Below, piece by piece: positions 6,739-15,012 of a stretch of 18,343 bases of DNA. The stretch spans positions 1 to 18,343 of the forward strand of contig CALCSX010000414.1 in the NCBI GenBank assembly GCA_937894165.1. The letters run 5' to 3'. This stretch comes from an uncultured Saprospiraceae bacterium. GTDB lineage: Bacteria; Bacteroidota; Bacteroidia; Chitinophagales; Saprospiraceae. The notes under the pieces are model-generated. The model saw nothing but the letters and a program-made list of their open reading frames with translations, did not search any database and was not told the DNA's origin. Within the stretch, counting starts at the first letter, position 1, and every line of letters starts with the position of its first letter. The position numbers and the translations under genes are program-made.

Positions 6739-7596
6739 TTATTTTACCTTAAAATCAATACTGATAGTACCACATTGCCTATCTACAGCACTCCCGGTAA
6801 ATTTAAATCTTTTCGCATTGCTTACAGCGATGTTTCTCAAATCTGAATCTGTGGTGGTGGAACCTGACTGTGTATATTCTGCGGAAATCACATCTCCATC
6901 GCCGTTAACACAGACTTTGACAACTACTCTTCCCGTCTTTTGGGATCTATCTTCTATTTTGGGTGCATAGGAAACTCCTCTTCCATCCAAACCACCTCCT
7001 ATCACTCCTCTCCCACTTGTGGTTCCTTCTAAGGCCTTAGCTGTAGGGTCGCCGGTAGGATCTCCTTGATTGCCTGAATCGGCATTCTCACCTTTACCTT
7101 TCCCGAAAAGATTGCCAAACTGACTCTTGGCATCTTCATATTTCTTTTCTTCTGCTTCAGCAGCTTGTCTCTTAGCCTCTGCAGCCCTCTTTTGCTCACG
7201 CTCGGCATCAGCTTTCCGGGCAGCAGCTTCATTCTCTTTCGTTATTCTGGCAATATTGGGATCTTCTGAAGTTCTCACTTCTCTGGGAGTAGTAGCCTGA
7301 ACCGGACTAGCTTGAATTTCTCTCGGCTTAGCTTTTTCTTGAACGGGCTCGCTTGTCGGTTGTGTCTCCTCCTCGATATATTCATCTTGTTGCGTCAAAG
7401 GGACATCATTGCCTCCTCCTGAGCTGCTACTTCCAAAACTAACCAAAAGACCCTCCCTCTCAGGTGGCGGGTCAGGGTAGGACAACATAGGTAATAATAT
7501 AATGAGAAAAAAAAGCAAAAGATAAATCAAAGAAGCTATATAACCTCTTCTCTTATCTTCAGCCCTTTCTTTTTCTTCTGCGACCTGTTTTTCCAT
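6739..7596 (-). CDS. tonB: TonB-family energy transducer
   Basis: Links the ExbB-ExbD proton channel in the inner membrane to TonB-dependent outer-membrane transporters. The 285 residues comprise a short basic cytoplasmic tail, one transmembrane segment (about 20-39), a Pro/Glu-rich stretch (about 40-110), an Ala/Lys/Glu-rich predicted coiled coil (about 115-157, resembling TolA), a Gly-rich linker (about 160-208) and a C-terminal TonB domain (about 210-285) with GRVVVKVCVNGDGDV and a final FKFTGSAVDRQCGTI region. Cys229 and Cys275 could form a disulfide. It is the last gene of the exbB-exbD-tonB cluster, 111 bp after exbD, on the same strand. Confidence 0.9.
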   Translation of the reverse strand: MEKQVAEEKERAEDKRRGYIASLIYLLLFFLIILLPMLSYPDPPPEREGLLVSFGSSSSGGGNDVPLTQQDEYIEEETQPTSEPVQEKAKPREIQASPVQATTPREVRTSEDPNIARITKENEAAARKADAEREQKRAAEAKRQAAEAEEKKYEDAKSQFGNLFGKGKGENADSGNQGDPTGDPTAKALEGTTSGRGVIGGGLDGRGVSYAPKIEDRSQKTGRVVVKVCVNGDGDVISAEYTQSGSTTTDSDLRNIAVSNAKRFKFTGSAVDRQCGTISIDFKVK

Positions 7597-7707
7597 CTCT
7601 ACTATCTATTCCCTACTTAATTTTTATTACCTCAATTAGAATTGTTCATCTTTAATTAGAACGAAAAAACAATTACTATATTAACTCTATACTTAAAACT
7701 TCAAATA

Positions 7708-8112
7708 CTAATCTGTCGGCTCTGTAGCAAGAATTGCGTTGATCTTTAATTTATTCGCCAAATCCATGATGTTAACAACATATTCTATCGGAGTCTTTGC
7801 ACTAGCCAATATTGTCAAAGTTGGCTTTTCATCAGAAGCTTGCTCCTTGATTTGTGCTCTTACATTCCGCTCAATTGAGGATAAACTCATAGCTGTAGTT
7901 CCAAAATAATAGGTACCATCCTCAGTTATTGATACGGATATAGATTGAGGTGCTACTGTTTTGGAATTTGAACTAGGTAACTTCAGATTCAATGCATTCT
8001 GAGAAACCAATGTAGATGTCAACATGAAAAATATGAGCAGAAGGAAGATAATATCCGTCATTGACGCCATACTAAACTCTGCACTTGTTTTATTTCTTTT
8101 CTTAATAGCCAT
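7708..8112 (-). CDS. exbD: ExbD/TolR-family biopolymer transport protein
   Basis: Inner-membrane component that, with ExbB, uses the proton motive force to drive TonB. The 134 residues match the family. A short basic N-terminus (MAIKKRNK) precedes the single transmembrane helix (about 16-38). That helix begins SMTDIIFLLLIF and carries the conserved proton-carrying Asp (D19). The rest is a periplasmic domain ending in the KTPIEYVVNIMDLANKL segment (about 106-122). It sits 32 bp after exbB. Only one ExbD is present, whereas many Bacteroidota clusters carry two. Confidence 0.93.
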   Translation of the reverse strand: MAIKKRNKTSAEFSMASMTDIIFLLLIFFMLTSTLVSQNALNLKLPSSNSKTVAPQSISVSITEDGTYYFGTTAMSLSSIERNVRAQIKEQASDEKPTLTILASAKTPIEYVVNIMDLANKLKINAILATEPTD

Positions 8113-8144
8113 ACTAAATGGATTTAAATCGTTTTAAAAATGGT

Positions 8145-8843
8145 CTACAATCCGGGTTCTTGCAATAAATCCATGAATTCAATAGTGGATCTCTCCATTT
8201 TGAAAACTACATTTTCTATTTTCGCTACTAATAAGTTGTAGGCAATAAAAGAAAATATACCAACTACCAGTCCAACTGCTGTCGTAATTAAGGCTTGATA
8301 AATACCACCTGCCATTACATCCGGGGATACATTCGCCTCAGTTGCCATTTTGTAAAATGATATAATCATACCCGTTACAGTTCCAAGAAATCCAATCATT
8401 GGAGCAGCACCGGCAATACTTGCAAGTGTAGAAAGACCCTTTTCAAGTTTGTATAATTCTAAGTTTCCTACGTTTTCGATAGCTGCATCGATATCGTTAA
8501 GGGGTTTTCCGATTCTCTGAATACCCTTCTCTACCATTCTTGCTACAGGGGTATTATTTGTCTGACAAAGCGCTTTTGCAGAAGGAATATTTCCCGACTG
8601 GACATTGGCTCTGATATTATTCATAAATCCATCATCGACTTTGCTGGCTCGCTGAATAGTATAATACCTTTCGACGAATATATAAACACTGATGATTGAC
8701 AAAATCAGCAATATACTTACGATGATAACCCCTAAAGGTCCTCCTGAAGTAATTAAACTTAATAAACTCTGCGTAGCAGCTTCATTTTCAGCTCCGTTTT
8801 CAAGATCCGGAGTAGCTTGTAGTAAGATGAACAAGTTAAGCAT
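8145..8843 (-). CDS. exbB: ExbB/TolQ/MotA-family proton channel protein
   Basis: Proton channel subunit of the Ton system in the inner membrane. The 232 residues have three hydrophobic spans. The first (about 37-58) is preceded by a periplasmic N-terminus. The second (about 139-163) contains the family signature GAAPMIGFLGTVTGMI. The third (about 176-203) contains ALITTAVGLVVGIFSF. The N-terminal LNLFILLQATPD may be a cleaved or anchoring signal segment. First gene of the exbB-exbD-tonB operon, with an exact TAnnTTTG box 71 bp upstream of the ATG. Confidence 0.93.
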   Translation of the reverse strand: MLNLFILLQATPDLENGAENEAATQSLLSLITSGGPLGVIIVSILLILSIISVYIFVERYYTIQRASKVDDGFMNNIRANVQSGNIPSAKALCQTNNTPVARMVEKGIQRIGKPLNDIDAAIENVGNLELYKLEKGLSTLASIAGAAPMIGFLGTVTGMIISFYKMATEANVSPDVMAGGIYQALITTAVGLVVGIFSFIAYNLLVAKIENVVFKMERSTIEFMDLLQEPGL

Positions 8844-8868
8844 TTTTGTGATTTGGTTTTGTGATTTG
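8844..8868. repeat. Short tandem repeat next to the exbB start
   Basis: TTTTGTGATTTG occurs twice (8844-8855 and 8857-8868) with one base between, directly against the exbB start codon. In the minus-strand transcript it reads as two CAAATCACAAAA units, an A-rich unpaired leader that could help ribosome entry in the absence of a Shine-Dalgarno. Confidence 0.6.
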
Positions 8869-8885
8869 ATTAAATATTAGTGAAA

Positions 8886-8897
8886 ACGACATGTCGT
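8886..8897. promoter_or_regulatory. 12-bp perfect palindrome in the exbB leader
   Basis: ACGACATGTCGT is its own reverse complement. It stands out in AT-rich surroundings and lies between the candidate exbB transcription start and the ATG, where a dimeric regulator could bind. Confidence 0.4.
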
Positions 8898-8913
8898 CGA
8901 ATAAATTATCTGA

Positions 8914-8921
8914 CAAATATA
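8914..8921 (-). promoter_or_regulatory. Candidate -7 box (TATATTTG) for exbB-exbD-tonB
   Basis: The minus strand reads TATATTTG, an exact TAnnTTTG match. Transcription would begin near 8907, leaving about 64 nt of leader that contains the palindrome and the tandem repeat. The -33 region is AT-rich with no TTTG. Confidence 0.55.
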
Positions 8922-9000
8922 CATTATATTATTTTATAATTTAAAATTAAGGCTCCAAATAAAAAATACTTAATAATTATTTATATATTTAGACTCAAAC

Positions 9001-9160
9001 AATATGATATTTTCATTTGTTTCCAAGTTCCATGTAGTAAGGATGGTATAGTATCAGATCTTTCCTAAGGAAAATTTTGATCTTCATTATCTGAAATATC
9101 ATTATTCAGACTTTTACCATCCACTTTTAATGTAAATTGATAGTATCATATTTCAATTTA
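9001..9160 (+). promoter_or_regulatory. Dyad-rich region upstream of fadN
   Basis: This part of the 349-bp exbB/fadN gap holds no gene but several inverted repeats. They are GGATGGTA 9041-9048 with TACCATCC 9115-9122; TCAGAT 9054-9059 with ATCTGA 9089-9094; TTTCCT 9061-9066 with AGGAAA 9068-9073; ATGATATTT 9004-9012 with AAATATCAT 9094-9102; and TAAATTGA 9133-9140 with TCAATTTA 9153-9160. The 9-mer ATAGTATCA occurs at 9048-9056 and 9140-9148. The first three dyads nest into one branched fold. The fadN promoter was not located; TATATTTA at 8984-8991 is one base off the -7 consensus. Confidence 0.4.
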
Positions 9161-9192
9161 TTTCTTAACCAAATTATTAGAATTACTTATAG

Positions 9193-11583
9193 ATGAGAAG
9201 AATTAAAAAAGTTGCTGTTCTCGGTTCCGGCATTATGGGTTCCGGTATTGCCTGTCACTTGGCCAATGTGGGAATTGATGTACTATTGTTAGATATCCTT
9301 CCCCGCGATGTTGACGAGCAAGCTTTAAAGAATAAAACTGTCAGAAATAGTGTAGCTGAAACAGCCTTAGCCAATACTATAAAAAGTAAGCCTGCTCCAC
9401 TTTACAAAAATGAACTGGCAAGGCACATTACAGTAGGAAATTTCGATGATGATATGGCTAAAATCAAAGATTACGATTGGGTAATTGAGGTTGTCATTGA
9501 AAGATTGGACATTAAAAAATCTATCTTTGAAAAGGTGGACAATTATAGAAAAGCTGGATCCCTGGTAAGTTCCAATACTTCAGGAATCCCTATACATATG
9601 ATGTCTGAAGGGAGAAGTGAAGATTTCAAAAAACATTTTTGCGGAACACACTTTTTCAATCCACCAAGATATCTAGAACTTCTGGAAATTATTCCCACTA
9701 CTGATACTTCTGACGAAGTGGTATCTTTTTTCATGGAATTTGGTAGGAAAATTTTAGGAAAAAATACTGTTCTTGCTAAGGACACTCCGGCTTTCATCGG
9801 CAATAGAATTGGGGTGTATGCTATGGCCAAAATTTTCGAATTGACGAAAAACCTTGGACTCAGCATTGAAGAAGCAGATAAATTAACAGGTCCTGCACTA
9901 TCGCGACCCAACACCGGGACCTTCCGATTGGGAGATTTGGTAGGTTTGGATACCGCTATCAAGGTGATTGAAGGCATTAGAGATAATTGTCCGGACGATA
10001 AGCAAGCACAAGCCCTTGAAATACCTGCATATTTGAATTTCCTTTCAGAAAATAAATTTTATGGAAACAAATCGGGTCAGGGTTTCTACAAAAAAACTGA
10101 CGAAAAGGATGAAAAAGGTAAATCTATCATTCTAGGCCTAGATTTGGACACACACGAGTACCGCCCGCAGCCAAAATCAGACTTGAAAAGTCTCTCTACG
10201 AGCAAACAAATAGAAGATCCGGCTAAGCGAATTGCGGCCTTATTCGATGTTGAGGACAAGGGTGGACAATTAATAAAAGAATCGTTGGCAGCCCTTTTTG
10301 CCTACGCTTCACAGCGGGTTCCGGAAATAGCAAATCAATATTATAGTATAGATAATGCCTTGAAAGCAGGTTTTGCCTGGGATTATGGACCATTTGAATA
10401 CTGGGATACAATAGGAATGGAAAAAGGTGTTCAAGCAGCCGAGGATTTAGGATTTGATATAGCTCCTTGGGTTAAAGACATGATTTCGCAAGGCAATAAA
10501 TCCTTCTACATTTCTGAAAATGGTCGTCGAAAGTATTATAACTTAGATAAAAAAACTTACGAGACTATTCCGGGAACTGAAAACATCATAGTCCTCGATA
10601 ACTACCGTGACAAGGAGCCGGTTTTCAAAAACAGTGAAATCATATTGCATGACATTGGTGATGGTGTACTCAATCTCGAATTCACCTCCAAGATGAATGC
10701 CATTGGAGAAGGAATTCTCACCGGCATCAATGAAAGTATAAAAATCGCGGAGGAAGGTGAATGGAAGGGAATGGTGATTGGAAACAATTCCAAAAATTTT
10801 ACGGTGGGAGCTAATTTAATGCTCATCGCTATGTTAGCATTTGAGCAGGAGTTCGATCAGTTAAATATGGCAGTCAAACTATTTCAGGATACTTCCATGA
10901 ATATCAGATATTCAAAAGTTCCTGTGGTAATTGCTACCCAAGGCTATGTTTTTGGTGGCGGATGTGAATTTTTAATGCATGCCAATGCGGGTGTAATTTC
11001 AGCGGAGAGTTATATCGGACTCGTTGAGGTTGGAGTGGGTCTGATTCCCGGCGGCGGAGGGACAAAAGAATTTGCAGTGAGAGCAAGTGATGCTTTTCAT
11101 AAGAATGGTGATGTTGAAATACCTACCCTCATTGATAAATTTAAGACAATAGCTATGGCGGAGGTGGCCACTTCAGGTCCACAAGCCTTCGACAGAGGAT
11201 ATTTGAACTCAAAAGACACCATAGTTGTAAGCAAATCTATGGCAATAGCAGAGGCAAAAGCTAAAGTTTTGGAGATGGCAGATGATTTCGTGGCACCGAG
11301 TAGACGTTCTGATGTCAGGGTATTGGGTCGTCAGGGACTTTCAGCATTATATTTGGCAGCCAATGAGCTAAAACTGGGCAAATATGCCAGTGAGCACGAT
11401 ATAAAAATTGCTCAGAAGGTGGCATTTGTACTTTGCGGGGGCGATTTGACCTCTCCTCAGGAAGTAACAGAACAATATTTGCTGGATATTGAAAGGGAGG
11501 CATTTCTGAGTCTATGTGGCGAGCAAAAAACACTGCAGAGAATTCAGCATATGCTGGAAAAAGGTAAACCGTTAAGAAATTAA
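9193..11583 (+). CDS. fadN: FadN-type 3-hydroxyacyl-CoA dehydrogenase / enoyl-CoA hydratase
   Basis: Bifunctional beta-oxidation enzyme in the FadN domain order (dehydrogenase first, hydratase last), unlike E. coli FadB. The 796 residues match Bacillus FadN-type proteins. The NAD motif GSGIMGSG is at 11-18. The dehydrogenase active site shows SSNTSG (126-131), His153 in GTHFFNPP and Glu165 in LELLEII. The hydratase domain (about 490-690) has GGGCE with Glu592, and Glu612 twenty residues later before GVGLIPGGGG. These match the two catalytic glutamates of crotonases, so both activities should be intact. fadA follows after 12 bp, so they form an operon. The ATG at 9193 starts directly before the Rossmann strand. 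Confidence 0.94.
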   Translation: MRRIKKVAVLGSGIMGSGIACHLANVGIDVLLLDILPRDVDEQALKNKTVRNSVAETALANTIKSKPAPLYKNELARHITVGNFDDDMAKIKDYDWVIEVVIERLDIKKSIFEKVDNYRKAGSLVSSNTSGIPIHMMSEGRSEDFKKHFCGTHFFNPPRYLELLEIIPTTDTSDEVVSFFMEFGRKILGKNTVLAKDTPAFIGNRIGVYAMAKIFELTKNLGLSIEEADKLTGPALSRPNTGTFRLGDLVGLDTAIKVIEGIRDNCPDDKQAQALEIPAYLNFLSENKFYGNKSGQGFYKKTDEKDEKGKSIILGLDLDTHEYRPQPKSDLKSLSTSKQIEDPAKRIAALFDVEDKGGQLIKESLAALFAYASQRVPEIANQYYSIDNALKAGFAWDYGPFEYWDTIGMEKGVQAAEDLGFDIAPWVKDMISQGNKSFYISENGRRKYYNLDKKTYETIPGTENIIVLDNYRDKEPVFKNSEIILHDIGDGVLNLEFTSKMNAIGEGILTGINESIKIAEEGEWKGMVIGNNSKNFTVGANLMLIAMLAFEQEFDQLNMAVKLFQDTSMNIRYSKVPVVIATQGYVFGGGCEFLMHANAGVISAESYIGLVEVGVGLIPGGGGTKEFAVRASDAFHKNGDVEIPTLIDKFKTIAMAEVATSGPQAFDRGYLNSKDTIVVSKSMAIAEAKAKVLEMADDFVAPSRRSDVRVLGRQGLSALYLAANELKLGKYASEHDIKIAQKVAFVLCGGDLTSPQEVTEQYLLDIEREAFLSLCGEQKTLQRIQHMLEKGKPLRN

Positions 11584-11595
11584 AAAAAGAAAAAA

Positions 11596-12765
11596 ATGGA
11601 AGCATATATAATAAAAGGGCTGAGAACTGCCGTAGGAAAAGCAAAAAAAGGGGGATTTCGATTTACCCGATCCGATGATTTAGCTGTACAGGTGATCAAG
11701 GAGTTGGTGGCTTCAATACCGGGTTTGAAACCTGAAGAGATAGACGATGTTATTGTGGGTTGTGCTAATCCTGAGGGAGAGCAAGGCCTACAAATAGGTC
11801 GTCAAATAGCCTTAAGAGCTTTGGGTCAGGATGTGCCCGGCATGACTGTGAACAGGTATTGTGCCTCAGGATTAGAAACCATTGGGATAGCAACAGCAAA
11901 AATAAAAAGTGGCATGGGACACTGTTACATTGCGGGAGGGGCTGAGAGCATGAGTTTAATTCCGATGACAGGGTACAAATTGGCACCTTCCTATGATGTT
12001 GCCAGTACCACACCAGATTATTTGGTGAGTATGGGCTTGACGGCAGAGGCAGTTGCGAATAAGTATAACATTTCGAGAGAAGATCAGGATAAATTTTCTG
12101 CAAGATCGCATGAGCGGGCTGCGAAGGCATTGGAGGAGGGATATTTTCAGGAGTCAATTTTACCAATTGATGTAGAGGAAGTATATTTCGAAGACGGTAA
12201 AAAGCAGAGCAGGAAATGGACTGTGAGTGAAGATGAAGGAGTGCGCGCAGACACAAGCGTGGAGGTTTTGGGCAAATTGCGCCCGGCTTTTGCTGTAGGT
12301 GGTTCTGTAACCGCAGGTAATTCATCGCAGACATCTGATGGAGCTGCTTTTGTTGTGGTGATGAGCGGAGAAATGGTGGAGAGGTTGGGTTTAAAGCCTA
12401 TTGCCAGATTAATTAACTACACATCGGCGGGGGTTGATCCACTACATATGGGAATAGGCCCGGTGGCGGCTATTCCGAAGGCTTTAAAATTGGCTAATAT
12501 GGAATTGGATCAAATCGATCTGATAGAGTTGAATGAGGCATTTGCAGCGCAGGCATTAGCGGTGGTCAACGAGGCAGGCTTGGATATTGAGAAGGTAAAT
12601 GTGAATGGCGGGGCGATCGCTTTAGGGCATCCTCTGGGCTGTACGGGTGCAAAGTTGACTATTCAGCTTATCGACGAGCTGAAGCGCAGGAATAAGAAGT
12701 ATGGCATCGTTACGGCTTGTGTTGGCGGCGGGCAAGGAATTGCGGGGATAATAGAGGTGTTGTAG
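11596..12765 (+). CDS. fadA: FadA-type 3-ketoacyl-CoA thiolase / acetyl-CoA acyltransferase
   Basis: Catalyses the last beta-oxidation step, releasing acetyl-CoA from 3-ketoacyl-CoA; it can in principle also run as acetoacetyl-CoA thiolase. The 389 residues match the thiolase family. The nucleophile is Cys89 in NRYCASGLETI. His345 is in GGAIALGHPLGCTGA and Cys375 in CVGGGQGIAG. The NEAFAAQ loop is present upstream of the His. The ATG at 11596 is only 12 bp after the fadN stop, with an A-rich spacer, so the two are co-transcribed. No acyl-CoA dehydrogenase gene follows here, so that first step must be encoded elsewhere. Confidence 0.94.
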   Translation: MEAYIIKGLRTAVGKAKKGGFRFTRSDDLAVQVIKELVASIPGLKPEEIDDVIVGCANPEGEQGLQIGRQIALRALGQDVPGMTVNRYCASGLETIGIATAKIKSGMGHCYIAGGAESMSLIPMTGYKLAPSYDVASTTPDYLVSMGLTAEAVANKYNISREDQDKFSARSHERAAKALEEGYFQESILPIDVEEVYFEDGKKQSRKWTVSEDEGVRADTSVEVLGKLRPAFAVGGSVTAGNSSQTSDGAAFVVVMSGEMVERLGLKPIARLINYTSAGVDPLHMGIGPVAAIPKALKLANMELDQIDLIELNEAFAAQALAVVNEAGLDIEKVNVNGGAIALGHPLGCTGAKLTIQLIDELKRRNKKYGIVTACVGGGQGIAGIIEVL

Positions 12766-12784
12766 AACGAATTTTATATGAATC

Positions 12785-12820
12785 AGAGGTGACGATTTTT
12801 TTCGTCACCTCTTTACTTTT
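12785..12820 (+). terminator. Rho-independent terminator of fadN-fadA
   Basis: AGAGGTGACGA (12785-12795) pairs perfectly with TCGTCACCTCT (12802-12812) around a T6 loop, followed by TTACTTTTT. It lies 20 bp after the fadA stop. Confidence 0.9.
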
Positions 12821-12854
12821 TAACAAGATTGAAAATTTATAGAGCTTAAAAAAT

Positions 12855-13616
12855 ATGATTTTAGTTATTTCCCCGGCAAAAACCCTAGATTATACCACCA
12901 CCGATTATGAAAAGTCCACTGAAGCCAGGCTTTTAGATTATAGTGATAAATTAATCAAAGTACTAGAGAAAAAATCAGTAAAGCAACTACAGAAATTGAT
13001 GGACATCAGTGAGGAACTGGCTATTTTGAATGCTGAGAGATATCAAAGTTATGAGCGACCATTTCACGAACATCTTTCCAAGCAAGCGATATTAGCTTTT
13101 AAAGGGGACGTTTACATTGGTTTGGAAGCCGAAAATTTTGAAGAAGAAGATTTTCAATTTGCGCAGGATCACTTGAGAATATTGTCGGGATTGTATGGTG
13201 TTCTTAGACCTCTCGATGAAATGTTTCCCTACCGTCTTGAAATGGGTACGGGATTAAAAGTCGGGCGTAAGAAAAATCTATACGAATTTTGGGGAGATAA
13301 AATAACGGATTTACTAAATGAAGATATTAAGAATTCAGATAGCAAGTATCTTATCAATCTGGCTTCAATTGAATATTTTAAATCCGTAAATAAGAAAAAA
13401 ATAAAGGCAAAAATTATCAATGTTCATTTTCAGGAGGATCGCAATGGCAAATTAAAGACAATATCTTTTAATGCTAAAAAAGCGCGAGGAGGTATGGCGA
13501 GGCAAATTATCCTAGAGAAAATCATAGCGCCTGAACTTATAAAGGAATTGGTAGTTGATGACTATCGTTTTAAGTCCGAAATCTCAACAGAGTCTGAATT
13601 TTTCTTTACTAAATAA
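12855..13616 (+). CDS. yaaA: YaaA/DUF328 peroxide stress protein
   Basis: Cytoplasmic protein that in E. coli is OxyR-controlled and limits free iron and Fenton damage during peroxide stress (family knowledge). The 253 residues match the family's usual length of about 255. Visible signatures are the N-terminal MILVISPAKTLDY, AFKGDVYIGLEA (about 80-91), LRILSGLYGVLRPLDEM (about 107-123), the PYRLEMGTGL strand and FWGDKITDLLN (about 147-157), and near the end KKARGGMARQII. The start follows the fadA terminator by about 35 bp. It is convergent with the exchanger gene, with 11 bp between stops and no separate terminator seen. Confidence 0.93.
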   Translation: MILVISPAKTLDYTTTDYEKSTEARLLDYSDKLIKVLEKKSVKQLQKLMDISEELAILNAERYQSYERPFHEHLSKQAILAFKGDVYIGLEAENFEEEDFQFAQDHLRILSGLYGVLRPLDEMFPYRLEMGTGLKVGRKKNLYEFWGDKITDLLNEDIKNSDSKYLINLASIEYFKSVNKKKIKAKIINVHFQEDRNGKLKTISFNAKKARGGMARQIILEKIIAPELIKELVVDDYRFKSEISTESEFFFTK

Positions 13617-13627
13617 TTTTTAAAAAA

Positions 13628-14581
13628 TTAAGGTTGAGACAGCAACAAATAGGTATATGCAATATAAAGCAGTAAGAATACAATTCCCTCCCATCGTTCC
13701 AATTGCCTACCTTTTCCTGTAAACAAAAATACAAACAAAAGTATCCCGGCCACCATATTTAGAAGTATATCCGGTTGCGAGCCACTGAACACTTCTATAG
13801 GATTGACAATAGCGGAGATTCCAAGGATAAAGAATATATTGAAAATATTGGATCCGACCACATTTCCTATAGCGATATCAACATTCCCTTTCCTTACTGC
13901 TACCAAGGAAGTGGCTAACTCAGGTAAAGAAGTACCGATGGATATAATGGTAAGTCCAATGACTCTTTCGGACCAACCCCATGACTCTGCTAAGGAAACG
14001 CCACTTTGGACGATAAATCTGCCACCGATAACCAAGCCAGCAAGTCCTAATATTAAAAATAATATACTTTTAATAGGCGTATAAGTAGGGATATCAACTT
14101 CCTCATCCGATTTATCGGTTTGAGAAATATTTACATTATAGGCAAGAAAGATGCAGAAAAATAATAATAGAAGAAAGCCCTCAGCTTTAGAAATTATACT
14201 TTGAGTATCTTTATCAATGAAAATATCATTAGCGATAATAAAAACTGTAATAGCAGCTAATAAATTTAATGGGATTTCAGACCAGGTCGTATTCCTTTTT
14301 ACTTTGAGTGGTTTGATAATTGCCACCACACCTAAAATAAAAAGAACATTAAATAAATTACTCCCAAGTACATTCCCTAACACCATTCCGCTACTTTTCT
14401 CAATAGAGGAATAAATATTAACTACTAATTCGGGTGCAGATGTACCAAATGCCACTATCGTCAATCCTATCACCATGGGAGAAATACCAAATTTCCTAGC
14501 CAATGCTGAAGCAGAATCAACTAAAAAATTGGCGCCGAAAATCAACAAAATAAAACCTACAATTAATATAATTATGTCCAT
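13628..14581 (-). CDS. CaCA-family Na+/Ca2+ exchanger (YrbG-like)
   Basis: Inner-membrane cation antiporter of the Ca2+/cation family. It has two homologous halves, each with the alpha-repeat signature. GTSAPEL (46-52) followed by GNVLGSNLFN (69-78) lies in the first half, and GTSLPEL (216-222) with GNVVGSNIFN (239-248) in the second. About ten hydrophobic segments are visible. The acidic residue in each GTSxPE motif, which coordinates the cation, is present. I chose the ATG at 14581 (317 residues, MDIIILIVGF), which matches the start of YrbG-type proteins; a longer form would begin at TTG 14605. Which ion is moved in vivo is not known from the sequence. A possible -7 box (GATATTTG, one mismatch) lies at 14657-14650 on the minus strand. 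Confidence 0.92.
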   Translation of the reverse strand: MDIIILIVGFILLIFGANFLVDSASALARKFGISPMVIGLTIVAFGTSAPELVVNIYSSIEKSSGMVLGNVLGSNLFNVLFILGVVAIIKPLKVKRNTTWSEIPLNLLAAITVFIIANDIFIDKDTQSIISKAEGFLLLLFFCIFLAYNVNISQTDKSDEEVDIPTYTPIKSILFLILGLAGLVIGGRFIVQSGVSLAESWGWSERVIGLTIISIGTSLPELATSLVAVRKGNVDIAIGNVVGSNIFNIFFILGISAIVNPIEVFSGSQPDILLNMVAGILLFVFLFTGKGRQLERWEGIVFLLLYIAYTYLLLSQP

Positions 14582-15012
14582 GTCGAGATTTAAAATTTCA
14601 AGCAAGTTAATTTAAAATCGAGGAATATTTTAAAAAATTTTATTTGATACAAATATCTTTAACCAAGTATTTACTAAGAAACTAAAAATTTAAGAAATTT
14701 TTTCTACCAATTGAGTCTTTCGTAGAATAGTTTTATTTCTGTTAAGTAGTCCTCAGAAAACTCCACCTTTTATTTCGTTTACAAATGGTAACATAGTCCT
14801 AATCCAAAGAAACTTTGGCAGCGGAAGCTTCTATTTTATTTGAACACATTTGAACAAAAACTGAAAGAAAATAAGTTATATATTTATACCATTGATGTAA
14901 TAAGTAAAGCACAACTTCACATCCGGCCCTTAATCTAAAACAATATTGTTTTGATCAAGGGCTTTTTTTATTAGAGTCTTATAATAGATTAATTAGAATT
15001 TAAGTTTCTTTT
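14582..15012. other. Long intergenic region with short repeats and an orphan terminator
   Basis: No open frame of note on either strand. It holds the likely caxA-side promoter, a hairpin CCAAAG (14804-14809) with CTTTGG (14813-14818), a tandem pair ATTTGAACAC/ATTTGAACAA (14838-14857), TATATTTA at 14879-14886 (one base off the -7 consensus), and at its right end a plus-strand terminator described separately. Confidence 0.5.
14926..14969 (+). terminator. Rho-independent terminator with no upstream gene
   Basis: GCCCTT (14926-14931) pairs with AAGGGC (14957-14962), and AAAACAAT with ATTGTTTT extends the fold, followed by an unbroken T7 at 14963-14969. The T tract is only on the plus strand, so it terminates rightward transcription. 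The flanking genes (the exchanger and the 408-aa protein) both run leftward, so a small RNA is the simplest source of the transcript. Confidence 0.75.

Noticed and set aside
9543..9977. 144-aa minus-strand frame inside fadN
   Set aside because: The plus-strand frame has intact catalytic motifs of a known enzyme, so the opposite frame is a shadow.
14582..14605. TTG start for the exchanger gene
   Set aside because: The ATG at 14581 gives the usual first membrane segment; the extra eight residues add nothing typical of the family.
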